Part shown: positions 40,816 through 49,353 of the stretch, piece by piece | How the letters are laid out: every line of letters starts with the position of its first letter | Position numbering within the stretch: the stretch's first letter is position 1 | Source of the DNA: Roseivivax sediminis | Lineage (GTDB): Bacteria; Pseudomonadota; Alphaproteobacteria; Rhodobacterales; Rhodobacteraceae | Direction of reading: 5' to 3' | Length of the DNA: 64,000 bases | NCBI RefSeq assembly: GCF_900112685.1 | Contig: NZ_FOMS01000015.1 | Coordinates: 39,834-103,833, forward strand | The notes under the pieces: generated by a model | Told to the model about the DNA's origin: nothing | The model's database searches: none | The model's input: the letters and a program-made list of their open reading frames with translations, nothing else | Made by a program: the position numbers and the translations under genes

Positions 40816-42222
40816 TCACTCGGCCGCCTGTGCGCGCCACCCGCCGCCGTAATTCTCGCGCGCATCGCGACTGTAGGGCGTGGGCGACACGCGCACGCGG
40901 ATGTCGGCCTGCCTGTGCTTCTCGGCCGAAGTCTTCTGCGTGTCGTCTGGCTCGCCCCATTTCAGCGTCAGCAAGTCGCCGACATTCACGCTCTGGTCGA
41001 CGACGCCGAGCGACAGCACGCAGCGTTCGTTGAAGCTGTAGCCGTTGAACATCGACATGCCGACCATCTTGTCGCCGTTCATCACCGTGTCGGCCGAGGA
41101 CGAGGCGTAGTTCGGCTGCGGGAAGTCGATCCACTTGTACGGCACGCCGTCCTCGAACCCCGAGGCCAGCACTTTCAGCACGTCGTCCTTGTTCCACTCG
41201 AAGGTGACCTTCTTGCGGTTGCCAGGCGCGTCCTTGAGCTTCTCCAGCGCCGCCTTGCCGACGAAATCGTCCTTCTTCCAGCCGATGTAGAAGCCGTAGC
41301 CCAGTTCGAACGGATTGACGTAGTAATCCTCGATGTCATCCGACACGAAGCTGCCGCCGATGGTGCCGTTCGCCTCGTAGCTGTCCGCGCCGAGCCAGTC
41401 GCGGTATTCCGCCAGCATTCCGTCACCTGTGTAGATCCCCGGCAGCGGCGATGGAATCCAGCCCGATTCCAGCGTGTTGGTGGAATAGGCGCGGCTGCCG
41501 ACCTGGTGCAGATCGACCCCGAGGTCGCGGGCCGCCTGCAGGATCGTCGACTCGATGTAATGCTTGTCGGCATAAGGCCCCCAGATCTCCAGCCCCGGGG
41601 CGCCGGCCATGCCGTGACGCAGCGCCGGCACGCGGCGCGAGCCGACATTGATCTCGCCGACATGGAAGAACTTCACTTCCGGCACCGGGCCGCCGTTGAT
41701 CTTCTCGAAGATCTTCGGCGCGTCCGGCCCCTGGATCTGGTAGCGGTAATGGGTCCTCAGAACCCGCTCCCCGTCCGGGCGCGAGGGCGAGCGCGGGTCG
41801 TGGTGCAGGCGCACCTTCCACTTGCCGATCGCGGCCTGGAACTTGGTCCAGTTGGCGGTGGGCGCGCGGCCCACCAGGATGAACTTGTCGTCACGCTCGC
41901 GGAAGATGATCATGTCGCCGACGACATGTCCGTTCGGAGTGACTGGAACGAAATGCTTGGCGCGGTTGGTGTCGAAGTTATGGAAGGCGTTGACCCCGAC
42001 ATGCGCGAGGAACGCCTCCGCATCCGGGCCCTCGACGATCAGCTCGTCCATGTGGTGCGACTGGTCGTAGAGCACCGCGCTTTCGCGCCACGCGCGCTGT
42101 TCGTCGCGCCAGTTGGTGAACTCCGGTGCCACCACCGGGTAGACGTAGATTCCCATGCGCGAATTGCGCAGCATCTCGACCGTGTTGGGATGTTTTTTCA
42201 TTACGTCGCTGAGGCTTGCCAT
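40816..42222 (-). CDS. ligM: LigM-like tetrahydrofolate-dependent O-demethylase (GcvT family)
   Basis: This 468-residue protein belongs to the aminomethyltransferase (GcvT) fold. Length and conserved blocks match the vanillate/3-O-methylgallate O-demethylase LigM branch as I know it: NTVEMLRNSRMGIYVYPVV near residue 12, EFTNWRDEQRAWRESAVLYD, LRHGMAGAPGLEIWGPY, NTLESGWIPSPLPGIYTGD and GGSFVSDDIEDYYVNP. Such enzymes move a methyl group from an aryl methyl ether to THF, giving a phenol and 5-methyl-THF. DMSP demethylase (DmdA) is a relative but about 100 residues shorter. GGAGGAGACG precedes the ATG. Operon mates are a GntR regulator, a TRAP importer and MetF. Confidence 0.82.
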   Translation of the reverse strand: MASLSDVMKKHPNTVEMLRNSRMGIYVYPVVAPEFTNWRDEQRAWRESAVLYDQSHHMDELIVEGPDAEAFLAHVGVNAFHNFDTNRAKHFVPVTPNGHVVGDMIIFRERDDKFILVGRAPTANWTKFQAAIGKWKVRLHHDPRSPSRPDGERVLRTHYRYQIQGPDAPKIFEKINGGPVPEVKFFHVGEINVGSRRVPALRHGMAGAPGLEIWGPYADKHYIESTILQAARDLGVDLHQVGSRAYSTNTLESGWIPSPLPGIYTGDGMLAEYRDWLGADSYEANGTIGGSFVSDDIEDYYVNPFELGYGFYIGWKKDDFVGKAALEKLKDAPGNRKKVTFEWNKDDVLKVLASGFEDGVPYKWIDFPQPNYASSSADTVMNGDKMVGMSMFNGYSFNERCVLSLGVVDQSVNVGDLLTLKWGEPDDTQKTSAEKHRQADIRVRVSPTPYSRDARENYGGGWRAQAAE

Positions 42223-42247
42223 CTGTCGTCTCCTCCGTTGACAGCGT

Positions 42248-42976
42248 TCATTCGGCGACAAGCGCGAGTCCGGGGACGCGCTCGGCCAGGTTGGGATGTT
42301 CGGTCATCACGTATTCGAGGTTGGTCCGCGCCAGCCGCGCATGTTCGCGCGCCAGCGCTTCGGCACGCGCGCCCTCCCGCGCCATGATCGCCTCGAAGAT
42401 GCGACGATGCTGGTGCTGCGCCCGCCCCAGGCTGACCCGAAAATCCGGGATCAGCTCCTGCCCCTGCATGAAGGCCACTGGCGAGGCGGCGGGCAGCCGG
42501 GCCGACCGCGCGACTTCCCGCGCCACGAGGTCCGAACCGGCCAGGCGCGCGAGGAGGTCGTGGAACTCCTCGTTGTGGGTGACATAGGCGCGGAAATCGA
42601 ACCGGTCCGGATCGACCGCACGGTCGAGGGCCTCCAGCGTCGTCTTCATGGCCTCGCCCAGCTCGGGCACCACGCCGCGTTCGGCGGCCAGGCGCGCGGC
42701 CGTGCCTTCCAGCACTCCGCGCAGCTCGATCGCGTCGATCAGGTCATCCATCTGGAACCGCGCCACCCGGCAGCCGCCGGTGTCGATGCGCTCCAACAGG
42801 CCTTCGTCCACGAGCCGGTCCATCGCCTGCCGCAGCGGCGTGCGCGACAGATCGAGGCGCGCCGCCATGGCGGTCTCGGTCAACCGCTCGCCCGCGGGCA
42901 GCGCCCCGTGAATGATGAGCGAGCGCAACTCGATCAGGGCTCGGTTGAACTGTGCCTTGCGATCCCTCCGGGTCAT
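42248..42976 (-). CDS. GntR-family (FCD) transcriptional regulator
   Basis: This 242-residue regulator has an N-terminal winged helix (about 8-75; ETAMAARLDLSRTPLRQAM, LVDEGLLERIDTGG). An all-helical FCD effector domain follows (about 82-225; AYVTHNEEFHDLLARLAGSD, with metal-ligand-type histidines). It is the first gene of the ligM operon, 25 bp upstream of ligM. Two TGTATAC-centred palindromes lie 39 and 102 bp upstream of its start, so it probably controls the whole operon including itself, with an acid substrate or product as effector. Confidence 0.9.
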   Translation of the reverse strand: MTRRDRKAQFNRALIELRSLIIHGALPAGERLTETAMAARLDLSRTPLRQAMDRLVDEGLLERIDTGGCRVARFQMDDLIDAIELRGVLEGTAARLAAERGVVPELGEAMKTTLEALDRAVDPDRFDFRAYVTHNEEFHDLLARLAGSDLVAREVARSARLPAASPVAFMQGQELIPDFRVSLGRAQHQHRRIFEAIMAREGARAEALAREHARLARTNLEYVMTEHPNLAERVPGLALVAE

Positions 42977-43014
42977 GGCGAGCAGCCCTCCTCCTCTTTG
43001 TAGGAGAGCCTAGC

Positions 43015-43085
43015 TGTATACAAGAATCTTTCAAGAGGGCGATATCGGCGATCACTTTCAGGAGTTTTGACCAGTTCTGTATACG
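43015..43085. promoter_or_regulatory. Paired TGTATAC palindromes, probable GntR operators
   Basis: TGTATACA (43015-43022) is a perfect palindrome, and TGTATACG (43078-43085) matches it at seven of eight bases. Each is preceded by C, and the two start points are 63 bp apart, six helical turns. FCD-type GntR regulators commonly bind sites centred on GTATAC. The pair lies upstream of the GntR-ligM operon. Confidence 0.6.
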
Positions 43086-43199
43086 GGGAGATCCCCGCAC
43101 GCAGATCGTGAAACGAAATCTACAGCGCGCCGCATCCCGGCGCGCGGATCCACCTTCTTGACGGCGGAGCGCGCATCCCCTAGCTAGATCGTCGACCAT

Positions 43200-43273
43200 G
43201 CGGGTATGGTGAAAAGGTATCACACGAGCTTCCCAAGCTCTTGTTACGGGTTCGATTCCCGTTACCCGCTCCA
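43200..43273 (+). tRNA. tRNA-Gly (anticodon CCC)
   Basis: A full cloverleaf can be drawn: acceptor GCGGGTA/TACCCGC, D-stem GTGA/TCAC, anticodon loop TTCCCAA giving CCC, T-stem ACGGG/CCCGT with loop TTCGATT, discriminator T and encoded CCA. The first anticodon-stem pair (27-43) is a C-T mismatch; all other stem pairs are standard. It stands alone, 17 bp before the end of the convergent deacetylase gene. Confidence 0.95.
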
Positions 43274-43290
43274 GACTTCCCTCTACCTCA

Positions 43291-44388
43291 TCACGCCACG
43301 CGCGCCCGTCGGGCAAGGTCGCGCACCTCGTCGCGCACGGGCCCCTCGCGCGGCGCATCGGCCAGCGTGCAGAGCAGCGCTTCCGTCGGCCGCCCGTTGC
43401 GGCTCCAGCGCAACCCGCGCAGCACCGAGGCTCCGGCGTCTGGCAACCGGTCCGGTATCTCCTCTCCCGCCAACGTGGCCCAGACCCCTGTCCATAGCCG
43501 CGCCACGCTCCACGGATTGTAGCCGCCGCCGCCCGACACGATCAGCCGCGGCGCCAGCGCGCGCAGTGCGGTCACCGTGCGCCAATGGCAAAGGTTCGAC
43601 AGCGCCAGGCGCGACAGCGGATCCTCCGCCACGGCGTCCGCACCGCATTGCAGGAAGATCGCGTCGGGCCGGAAGGTCGCAACCGCGGGCAGGATCACGT
43701 CTTCCAGCAGCAGCGCGTATTCGCTGTCGTTGAAGTCGCGCGGCACCGGGAGATTCAGCGCCGCGCCGCCCGCGTCGTCCCCGGCAGCGCCGGTGAAGGG
43801 CCAGCGCCCGGCCTCGTGGACGGAGATCATGCACACCTGCTCCGACCCGCGGAACGCGTCCGCAACGCCGTCGCAGTGATGCGCGTCGATATCCACGTAG
43901 GCCACGCGCGTCAGCCCCAGGTCGAGCAGCCTCCGGATCGTCAGCACCGGCTCGTTGACGTAGCAAAAGCCCGCCGCGCGGTCGGGAAAGCCATGATGCG
44001 TACCGCCGCCGGGATTGTAGACGGCGCCGCCTCGCGCCACCAGTTCGGCCGCCAGGAGCCCGCCGCCGGCCGCGGTTGCAGGCCGGCGGTACATCTCCGG
44101 AAAGACCGGATTCGACAGCGTGCCGAGGCCGTGCCGCTCCCGCACCTCCGGCGACACCACCTGCGCGGCCTCGGCCGCCTGCAACGCGGCGACGTAATCG
44201 GCGGTGTGAAACGCCCTCAGGGCGGCCGGCTTGGCGCGCGGCGAGGTCCGGTACCGCTCCCCCGGCAGCCACCCCAGCGACCTGGCAAGATCGATCACCG
44301 CCGGCACCCGCTCGATCGACAAGGGATGCAGCCGCCCGTAGCGCGAGCCGCGATAGATGGTCGATCCGATGAAAAGCGGCCCGCTCAT
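43291..44388 (-). CDS. Histone deacetylase-like amidohydrolase (AcuC/Hdac family)
   Basis: This 365-residue zinc hydrolase has the class I/II deacetylase active site: the His pair at 131-132 in NPGGGTHHGFPDRAAGFCYVNEP, zinc ligands in YVDIDAHHCDG (Asp168, His170), a second zinc aspartate in CGADAVAEDPLSRL, and the GGGGYNPW loop. The usual GFCxxND reads GFCYVNE, a conservative change. Bacterial members deacetylate proteins, acetylpolyamines or other acetamides; the substrate is unknown. The ATG at 44388 starts the conserved fold. It ends convergently to tRNA-Gly. Confidence 0.9.
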   Translation of the reverse strand: MSGPLFIGSTIYRGSRYGRLHPLSIERVPAVIDLARSLGWLPGERYRTSPRAKPAALRAFHTADYVAALQAAEAAQVVSPEVRERHGLGTLSNPVFPEMYRRPATAAGGGLLAAELVARGGAVYNPGGGTHHGFPDRAAGFCYVNEPVLTIRRLLDLGLTRVAYVDIDAHHCDGVADAFRGSEQVCMISVHEAGRWPFTGAAGDDAGGAALNLPVPRDFNDSEYALLLEDVILPAVATFRPDAIFLQCGADAVAEDPLSRLALSNLCHWRTVTALRALAPRLIVSGGGGYNPWSVARLWTGVWATLAGEEIPDRLPDAGASVLRGLRWSRNGRPTEALLCTLADAPREGPVRDEVRDLARRARVA

Positions 44389-44483
44389 GACGCCGCCACC
44401 TAGGCGCTCCCGCCTGCGGAACAAGCCGCCGCGAACGCGCCCGCCCCGTCTTGACCGAGACCCTCCCGTGCGCGTGACCCTGG

Positions 44484-44538
44484 CTTTCATCTGCCCACAA
44501 ATATCCCGGGGAGTGCGAGGGGCTGGCCCCTCGCTCCC
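44484..44538. repeat. Rhodobacterales-type intergenic element with hairpin
   Basis: The sequence CTTTCATCTGCCCACAAATA followed by TCCCGGGG runs into a stem, GCGAGGGG / CCCCTCGC with a CTGG loop, extended by GGGA/TCCC. I recall near-identical intergenic stretches as common in Rhodobacteraceae genomes. It sits between the divergent deacetylase and AbrB genes. Only one copy is present here. Confidence 0.45.
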
Positions 44539-44602
44539 GTCCTGGACACCATCCGGACGGCCGGCCATTGCCCCCCGGGCGCCGCCGGCCTAAACCCCCA
44601 CC

Positions 44603-45682
44603 ATGACCACACTTTTCCGACGGATCGACCTGACTGCGCTGATGCTTGCCATCGGCGGGGCCGGCGGAGCGCTGGCGCATCTCGCCGGGGCGCCGATGCC
44701 CTGGATGCTGGGGTCGCTGGCGGCGACGGCGCTGGCCGTTTCGGTGCTCGAGACGCCGCTGCTCGGGGACTACGCCTTTCCGATGTCGCTGCGCACCGCC
44801 TTCGTCGCGCTCATCGGCGTGATGATCGGCACGCAGGTCGATTCCGCGCTTTTCGACGAGCTGGTGGCGTTGCCATACCTGCTGGCGGGCCTCGTCTGCT
44901 TCGTGCTCCTCGCGCATGGCGGCAACACGCTGATCTTCCGGCGCATCGGCGGGATGGACCGGGCCACCGCTTTCTATTCCGGCACGCCCGGCGGGCTGAT
45001 GGAATCGATCGCCATGGGCGAAGGCGCCGGCGCGGACATCCGGGTGCTGACCATGCAGCAATTCCTGCGCATCATCCTCGTGGTGACGCTGGTGCCGACG
45101 GCGCTGTCGATCTGGACGGGCGGGCCGGTGGGCAGCGCGGCGGGCGTCGCGCCGGGTGGCGGGGCCGATCCGGTGGGGCCTGTCGACCTCGTCATGATCG
45201 CGGCCGCGGCAGCCGTCGGGCTCGGCCTCGCCAACTTCATCCATCTGCCCGCGGCGCAGATCGTCGGGCCGCTACTGCTGTCGGCGGCGCTGACGCTCTC
45301 GGGCGGGGTCGATCTGCATCTGCCGTTCTGGCTGATCGCGTTGGCGCAGGCGGTTGTCGGTGTCGGACTCGGCATGCGCTTTCGCGGCGTGACCGGCCGG
45401 CTGATCCGCCGCTCGCTCGGGTTGTCGTTGCTGTCGGTGGCCTACATGCTGGCGATCGGCGGCGTTCTGGCGCTGGTACTGAACCGCCTGACCGGCCTTG
45501 ACGTGCTGCAGCTGCTGCTCAGCTTCGCGCCGGGCGGCGTTACCGAGATGTCGCTGATCGCGCTCAGCCTCTCGGTCAATCCCGCGCTGGTGAGCGTCAT
45601 GCACGTCATTCGCATCCTGATGACGGTGATCGCCCTGATCGGCGCGGCACGGCTCTTCGACCTGCGCGGTCCGGCGCCCTGA
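44603..45682 (+). CDS. AbrB-family (AmoR-like) integral membrane protein
   Basis: This 359-residue protein has about ten membrane helices in two similar halves: AHLAGAPMPWMLGSLAATAL near residue 25 and FIHLPAAQIVGPLLLSAALT near 212. Each half also has a Gly-rich exchange motif, YSGTPGGLMESIAMG and LSFAPGGVTEMSLIALSL. This is the pattern of the family named ammonia monooxygenase regulator AbrB; its members are membrane proteins of uncertain, probably transport-related, function. It ends 3 bp from the convergent lipA stop. Confidence 0.85.
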   Translation: MTTLFRRIDLTALMLAIGGAGGALAHLAGAPMPWMLGSLAATALAVSVLETPLLGDYAFPMSLRTAFVALIGVMIGTQVDSALFDELVALPYLLAGLVCFVLLAHGGNTLIFRRIGGMDRATAFYSGTPGGLMESIAMGEGAGADIRVLTMQQFLRIILVVTLVPTALSIWTGGPVGSAAGVAPGGGADPVGPVDLVMIAAAAAVGLGLANFIHLPAAQIVGPLLLSAALTLSGGVDLHLPFWLIALAQAVVGVGLGMRFRGVTGRLIRRSLGLSLLSVAYMLAIGGVLALVLNRLTGLDVLQLLLSFAPGGVTEMSLIALSLSVNPALVSVMHVIRILMTVIALIGAARLFDLRGPAP

Positions 45683-45685
45683 CCG

Positions 45686-46636
45686 TCAGGCGGTGGCGAG
45701 CCGGGCCTCACGCGCATCCCGCAGCCGCGCGAAATCGTCGCCCGCATGATAGGACGACCGCGTCAGCGGCGTGGCAGAGACCATCAGGAAGCCCTTGCCG
45801 TAGGCCGATTTCTCGTATCCTGCGAACTCCTCGGGCGTGACGAACTTGCGCACCGCGTGGTGCTTGGGTGTCGGCTGCAGGTACTGGCCTATGGTCATGA
45901 AATCCACGTCGGCGGCGCGCAGATCGTCCATCACCTGAAGCACCTGGGGGCGCTCCTCGCCGAGGCCGACCATGATGCCGGACTTGGTGAAGACCGACGG
46001 GTCGATCTCCTTCACGCGCTGCAGAAGGCGCAGGGAATGGAAGTAACGCGCGCCGGGCCGCACCTCGGTGTAAAGGCCGGGCACGGTTTCGAGGTTGTGG
46101 TTGAACACGTCCGGTTTCGCGGCGACCACTGTCTCGAGCACGGAAGGGTCGCATTTCAGGAAATCCGGCGTCAGGATCTCGATCGTCGTGCCGGGGGCGC
46201 GGTGGCGCACGGCGCGGATGGTCTGGGCGAAATGCTCCGCCCCGCCATCCTCGAGGTCGTCGCGATCGACCGAGGTGATCACGACATGGTTGAGCCCCAG
46301 CTTTTGCACAGCGTCAGCCACGCGGCCCGGCTCGAACACGTCGAGCGTGTCGGGCCGGCCGGTGGCGACGTTGCAGAAGGTGCAGCCGCGCGTGCAGACC
46401 TCGCCCATGATCATCATCGTGGCATGGCCCGCGCTCCAGCATTCACCGACATTGGGGCAGCCGGCCTCTTCGCACACCGTGGTCAGGTTGTGCTCTCGCA
46501 TGATCTTGCGGGTGTCGGCATAGCCCTTGCCGCCGGGCGCGCGCACGCGGATCCAGTCGGGTTTCTTCGGCTGGGCATTGTCGGGGCGGTGCGCCTTCTC
46601 GGGATGACGCTCGCCGGGGATCTTGAGATCGCGCAT
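45686..46636 (-). CDS. lipA: Lipoyl synthase
   Basis: This 316-residue radical SAM enzyme inserts two sulfurs into octanoyl groups on lipoyl domains. The auxiliary cluster cysteines are at 55, 60 and 66 ([12 protein letters not shown]), the SAM cluster cysteines at 81, 85 and 88 (CTRGCTFC), and the C-terminal cluster-ligand serine lies in TRSSYHAGD. Length and order are standard. It lies downstream of oxyR on the same strand, with a long RNA-like stem in between. lipB is not in the window. Confidence 0.97.
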   Translation of the reverse strand: MRDLKIPGERHPEKAHRPDNAQPKKPDWIRVRAPGGKGYADTRKIMREHNLTTVCEEAGCPNVGECWSAGHATMMIMGEVCTRGCTFCNVATGRPDTLDVFEPGRVADAVQKLGLNHVVITSVDRDDLEDGGAEHFAQTIRAVRHRAPGTTIEILTPDFLKCDPSVLETVVAAKPDVFNHNLETVPGLYTEVRPGARYFHSLRLLQRVKEIDPSVFTKSGIMVGLGEERPQVLQVMDDLRAADVDFMTIGQYLQPTPKHHAVRKFVTPEEFAGYEKSAYGKGFLMVSATPLTRSSYHAGDDFARLRDAREARLATA

Positions 46637-46683
46637 GAGATAGGCCCCTGAATCTTAAGAGTTGACGACAATACTAAGGCGTC

Positions 46684-46768
46684 GCGGAAGGGTCTGCCAG
46701 TCCTGTGATCCGGCGCATGGCAGACATGCACGGGAAACGGGGTGTACCCCAGTGGCAGATCCTTCCGC
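46684..46768. other. Long branched stem structure between oxyR and lipA
   Basis: The arms GCGGAAGGGTCTGCCA (46684-46699) and TGGCAGATCCTTCCGC (46753-46768) pair over 16 positions, with one wobble when read as plus-strand RNA. The 53-base interior holds two more hairpins, GCATG-GCAGA-CATGC (46715-46729) and GGGG-TGTA-CCCC (46739-46750). It starts 6 bp after the oxyR stop and ends 48 bp before the lipA start, both minus strand. It could be a terminator, a small RNA or a lipA leader; no family is recognised. Confidence 0.55.
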
Positions 46769-46773
46769 ACCCG

Positions 46774-47703
46774 TCACGGGCAGATGCGCCGCGCCTCTGC
46801 CAGGAGCGGCTCCGCCGCCTCGCGAAAGAGTGCGGCGAGGTCGGCCATCCAGCCGTCATCGGTGGACGATGCGCGCCGCACCAGCGCAAGACGCCGCGAC
46901 GGCTCTGGCGCGGCAAAGCGCATCAGCGACAGCTGGTCCGACGCCGCCGTCTCCAACCGCAGCGCAAGCTCGGGCAAGAGCGTCAGCCCGAAGCCCTCGC
47001 TCACCAGGCCCGCCAGCGTCGACAGCGACGAGGCCCCGAGATCCACCTGCCCGCGTCCCGACAGCCCGCAAACCTCGAGCGCCTGATCGGCAAGGCAATG
47101 CCCCTCTTCCAGCAACAGCAGCTGGTCGGCCTCCAGCGCGGTCGGCCGCAGCCGTTCCACGTCCGCCGCCCAGGCCTGCAGGCGCCGCGCGGAGCCGGCG
47201 AGCACGAAGCGATCCTCGAAAAGCGCGTCGACCACGACACCGTCGCCCGGCACCGGCAGCGCCACCAGCGCCGCATCGAGCTGCCCGGCGCGCAACGACT
47301 CGAGCAGCGGTTCGGTCTGCGCCTCGCGGACCCGCAGCTCCAGCGTGAGGTCGCGCGCGCGGATTCGCGTCAGCGCGGCGGGCAGAAGATAGGGCGCCAC
47401 CGTCGGTATGACGCCGAGATGCAGCCGCCCCGACAGCCCCTCGCGCCAACGGATCGCCTGGGCGAGGTCGTCGACCTCGGCGAGGATCCGCCGCGCCCGC
47501 GCCAGCACCTCGTGCCCGGCCCGCGTGAGCCGGATCTCGCGCGGCAGCCGCTCCACCAGCGTCACGCCGAGCTGCGCCTCGAACTCCTTGATCTGGAGAG
47601 ACAAAGCGGGCTGCGAGACATGCGCCCGCGCCGCGGCCCGGCCGAAATGGCCCGCCTCCGCCAGCGCGATGAAGTAGCTCAATTGGCGCAGCGTGACATT
47701 CAT
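46774..47703 (-). CDS. oxyR: Hydrogen peroxide-sensing LysR-type regulator OxyR
   Basis: This 309-residue LysR regulator has an N-terminal helix-turn-helix ([20 protein letters not shown], about 18-37) and a sensor domain. It contains Cys203 and Cys212 in [15 protein letters not shown], the same nine-residue spacing and context as the redox pair of E. coli OxyR. Oxidation to a disulfide should activate target promoters. It is divergent from katA with a 100-bp shared promoter region, the usual OxyR-catalase arrangement in alphaproteobacteria. Confidence 0.93.
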   Translation of the reverse strand: MNVTLRQLSYFIALAEAGHFGRAAARAHVSQPALSLQIKEFEAQLGVTLVERLPREIRLTRAGHEVLARARRILAEVDDLAQAIRWREGLSGRLHLGVIPTVAPYLLPAALTRIRARDLTLELRVREAQTEPLLESLRAGQLDAALVALPVPGDGVVVDALFEDRFVLAGSARRLQAWAADVERLRPTALEADQLLLLEEGHCLADQALEVCGLSGRGQVDLGASSLSTLAGLVSEGFGLTLLPELALRLETAASDQLSLMRFAAPEPSRRLALVRRASSTDDGWMADLAALFREAAEPLLAEARRICP

Positions 47704-47803
47704 TAGGATGACTTATCAGCGCGCGCAGAAATTTCAATCTATGCCAATTGGATCGTCCTGCCCGGCTGCGCGTTGCTTCGATATCTGCGAGAGAGGATAC
47801 GGC

Positions 47804-49294
47804 ATGGCCAAGACACTCACGACGACGGCAGGCGCGCCTTACGCCAGCAACGAGACCTCCAAGACCGCCGGCCCGCGTGGCCCGGTGCTGCTGGAGGATT
47901 ACCAGCTGATCGAGAAGCTGGCCCACCAGAACCGCGAACGCATTCCCGAGCGCGTTGTCCACGCCAAAGGCTGGGGTGCTCAGGGCACCTTCACCGTGAC
48001 GCAGGACATCACAAAATACACCCGCGCCAAGCTCTTCGGCGAGGTCGGCAAGAAAACCGAGGTGCTCGCCCGCTGGTCGACGGTGGCCGGCGAGCAGGGC
48101 GCGGCCGACACAGAACGCGACGTTCGGGGCTTTTCGCTGAAGTTCTACACCGAGGAAGGCAACTGGGACATGGTGGGCAACAACACGCCCATCTTCTTTG
48201 TCCGCGACGCCTACAAGTTCCCCGACTTCATTCGCACGCAGAAGCGTCACCCCAAGACCAATCTACGGTCGCCCGAGGCGATGTTCGACTTCTGGGCCGG
48301 GCAACCGGAATCGGTGCACCAGGTGACGATCCTGATGTCCGACCGCGGCATCCCGAAATCGCCCTTCCACCAGAACGGCTATGGCAGCCACACGTTCTCG
48401 CTCTGGAATGATGCCGGCGAACGGTTCTGGGTGAAGTTCCACTTCCGCACGCACCAGGGTCACGAGACCTATTCGAACGAGGAAGCCGAGAGGATCATCG
48501 GCTCCACGCGCGAGCAATACCAGGAGTACCTGTACAACGAGCTCGAGGCCGGTCGCTCGGCCAAGTGGACGATGTTCATCCAGGTGATGAACGAGGAGGA
48601 CGCGGCCAAGCAGCCGTTCAATCCGTTCGATCTCACGAAAGTATGGCCACACGCGGACTTTCCGCTGATCGAGGTGGGCGAGCTGGAGATCGACCGCAAC
48701 GTCGAGAACTACTTCCAGATGGTCGAAAACGTCGCCTTCGCGCCGTCGAACGTGGTGCCGGGGATCGGGTTCTCGCCCGACAAGATGCTGCAGGCACGTG
48801 TGTGGTCCTATGCCGACGCGCACCGTTACCGGCTGGGCACGCATTACGAGATGCTGCCGCCGAACGCGGCGAAGAATTCGGACGTCCGGCACTACCACAA
48901 GGACGGCTCGATGCGCTTCTTCAGCAACGATTTCGGCAATCCGGACGCCTATTACGAGCCCAACCAGTGGGACGGGCCGGTGGCCGATCCGTCGACCATG
49001 GAGCCGCCGCTGAAGATCGACCCCGAGGCCTACCGCTATCCGCAGGAGGTCACGGACGACGATTTCGTGCAGCCCCGCAAGCTCTACGCCGAGGTGCTGT
49101 CGGATGAGGAACGTCAGCGGCTGCACCAGAACATGGCCGGAGCCATGGCACCGTGCTCGGACAGCGTGAAGGAACGCTGGCTGGCGGTGCTGGAACGCGT
49201 TCACCCCGACTACGCCAAGGGTGTGCGCGAAGCTGCGCCCAGCCAGCCGGCGATACCGGTCACCGACAACACGCCGGTGCAGGCGGCGGAATGA
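47804..49294 (+). CDS. katA: Monofunctional haem catalase
   Basis: This 496-residue clade 3-sized catalase dismutates hydrogen peroxide. It has catalytic His53 in [17 protein letters not shown], the haem-pocket Asn of [19 protein letters not shown] (about 126) and the proximal haem ligand Tyr336 in [15 protein letters not shown]. The ATG at 47804 follows a GAGAGGATA ribosome region and gives the usual N-terminal length; the earlier in-frame ATG lies in the promoter. It is divergent from oxyR, so peroxide induction is likely. A hairpin follows the gene. Confidence 0.96.
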   Translation: MAKTLTTTAGAPYASNETSKTAGPRGPVLLEDYQLIEKLAHQNRERIPERVVHAKGWGAQGTFTVTQDITKYTRAKLFGEVGKKTEVLARWSTVAGEQGAADTERDVRGFSLKFYTEEGNWDMVGNNTPIFFVRDAYKFPDFIRTQKRHPKTNLRSPEAMFDFWAGQPESVHQVTILMSDRGIPKSPFHQNGYGSHTFSLWNDAGERFWVKFHFRTHQGHETYSNEEAERIIGSTREQYQEYLYNELEAGRSAKWTMFIQVMNEEDAAKQPFNPFDLTKVWPHADFPLIEVGELEIDRNVENYFQMVENVAFAPSNVVPGIGFSPDKMLQARVWSYADAHRYRLGTHYEMLPPNAAKNSDVRHYHKDGSMRFFSNDFGNPDAYYEPNQWDGPVADPSTMEPPLKIDPEAYRYPQEVTDDDFVQPRKLYAEVLSDEERQRLHQNMAGAMAPCSDSVKERWLAVLERVHPDYAKGVREAAPSQPAIPVTDNTPVQAAE

Positions 49295-49311
49295 CCGCGA
49301 CCTGACATCAG

Positions 49312-49343
49312 GCGGCGCCTGCCCCGACCCTGGCGGGCGCCGC
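49312..49343. terminator. Bidirectional terminator hairpin between katA and the DUF6456 gene
   Basis: The arms GCGGCGCCTGCC and GGCGGGCGCCGC pair at 11 of 12 positions plus one G-T, across an eight-base loop. The hairpin sits between the convergent katA and DUF6456 genes. Confidence 0.6.
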
Positions 49344-49353
49344 TTCGCGCGGA

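Noticed and set aside
40816..42222. DMSP demethylase (DmdA)
   Set aside because: The protein is about 100 residues longer than DmdA, its conserved blocks match the LigM branch, and it is paired with metF.
47704..47803. Four-part OxyR binding site in the oxyR-katA promoter
   Set aside because: Divergent arrangement suggests one, but I could match only an isolated CTAT and a CCAATTGG palindrome, not the spaced ATAG/CTAT pattern.
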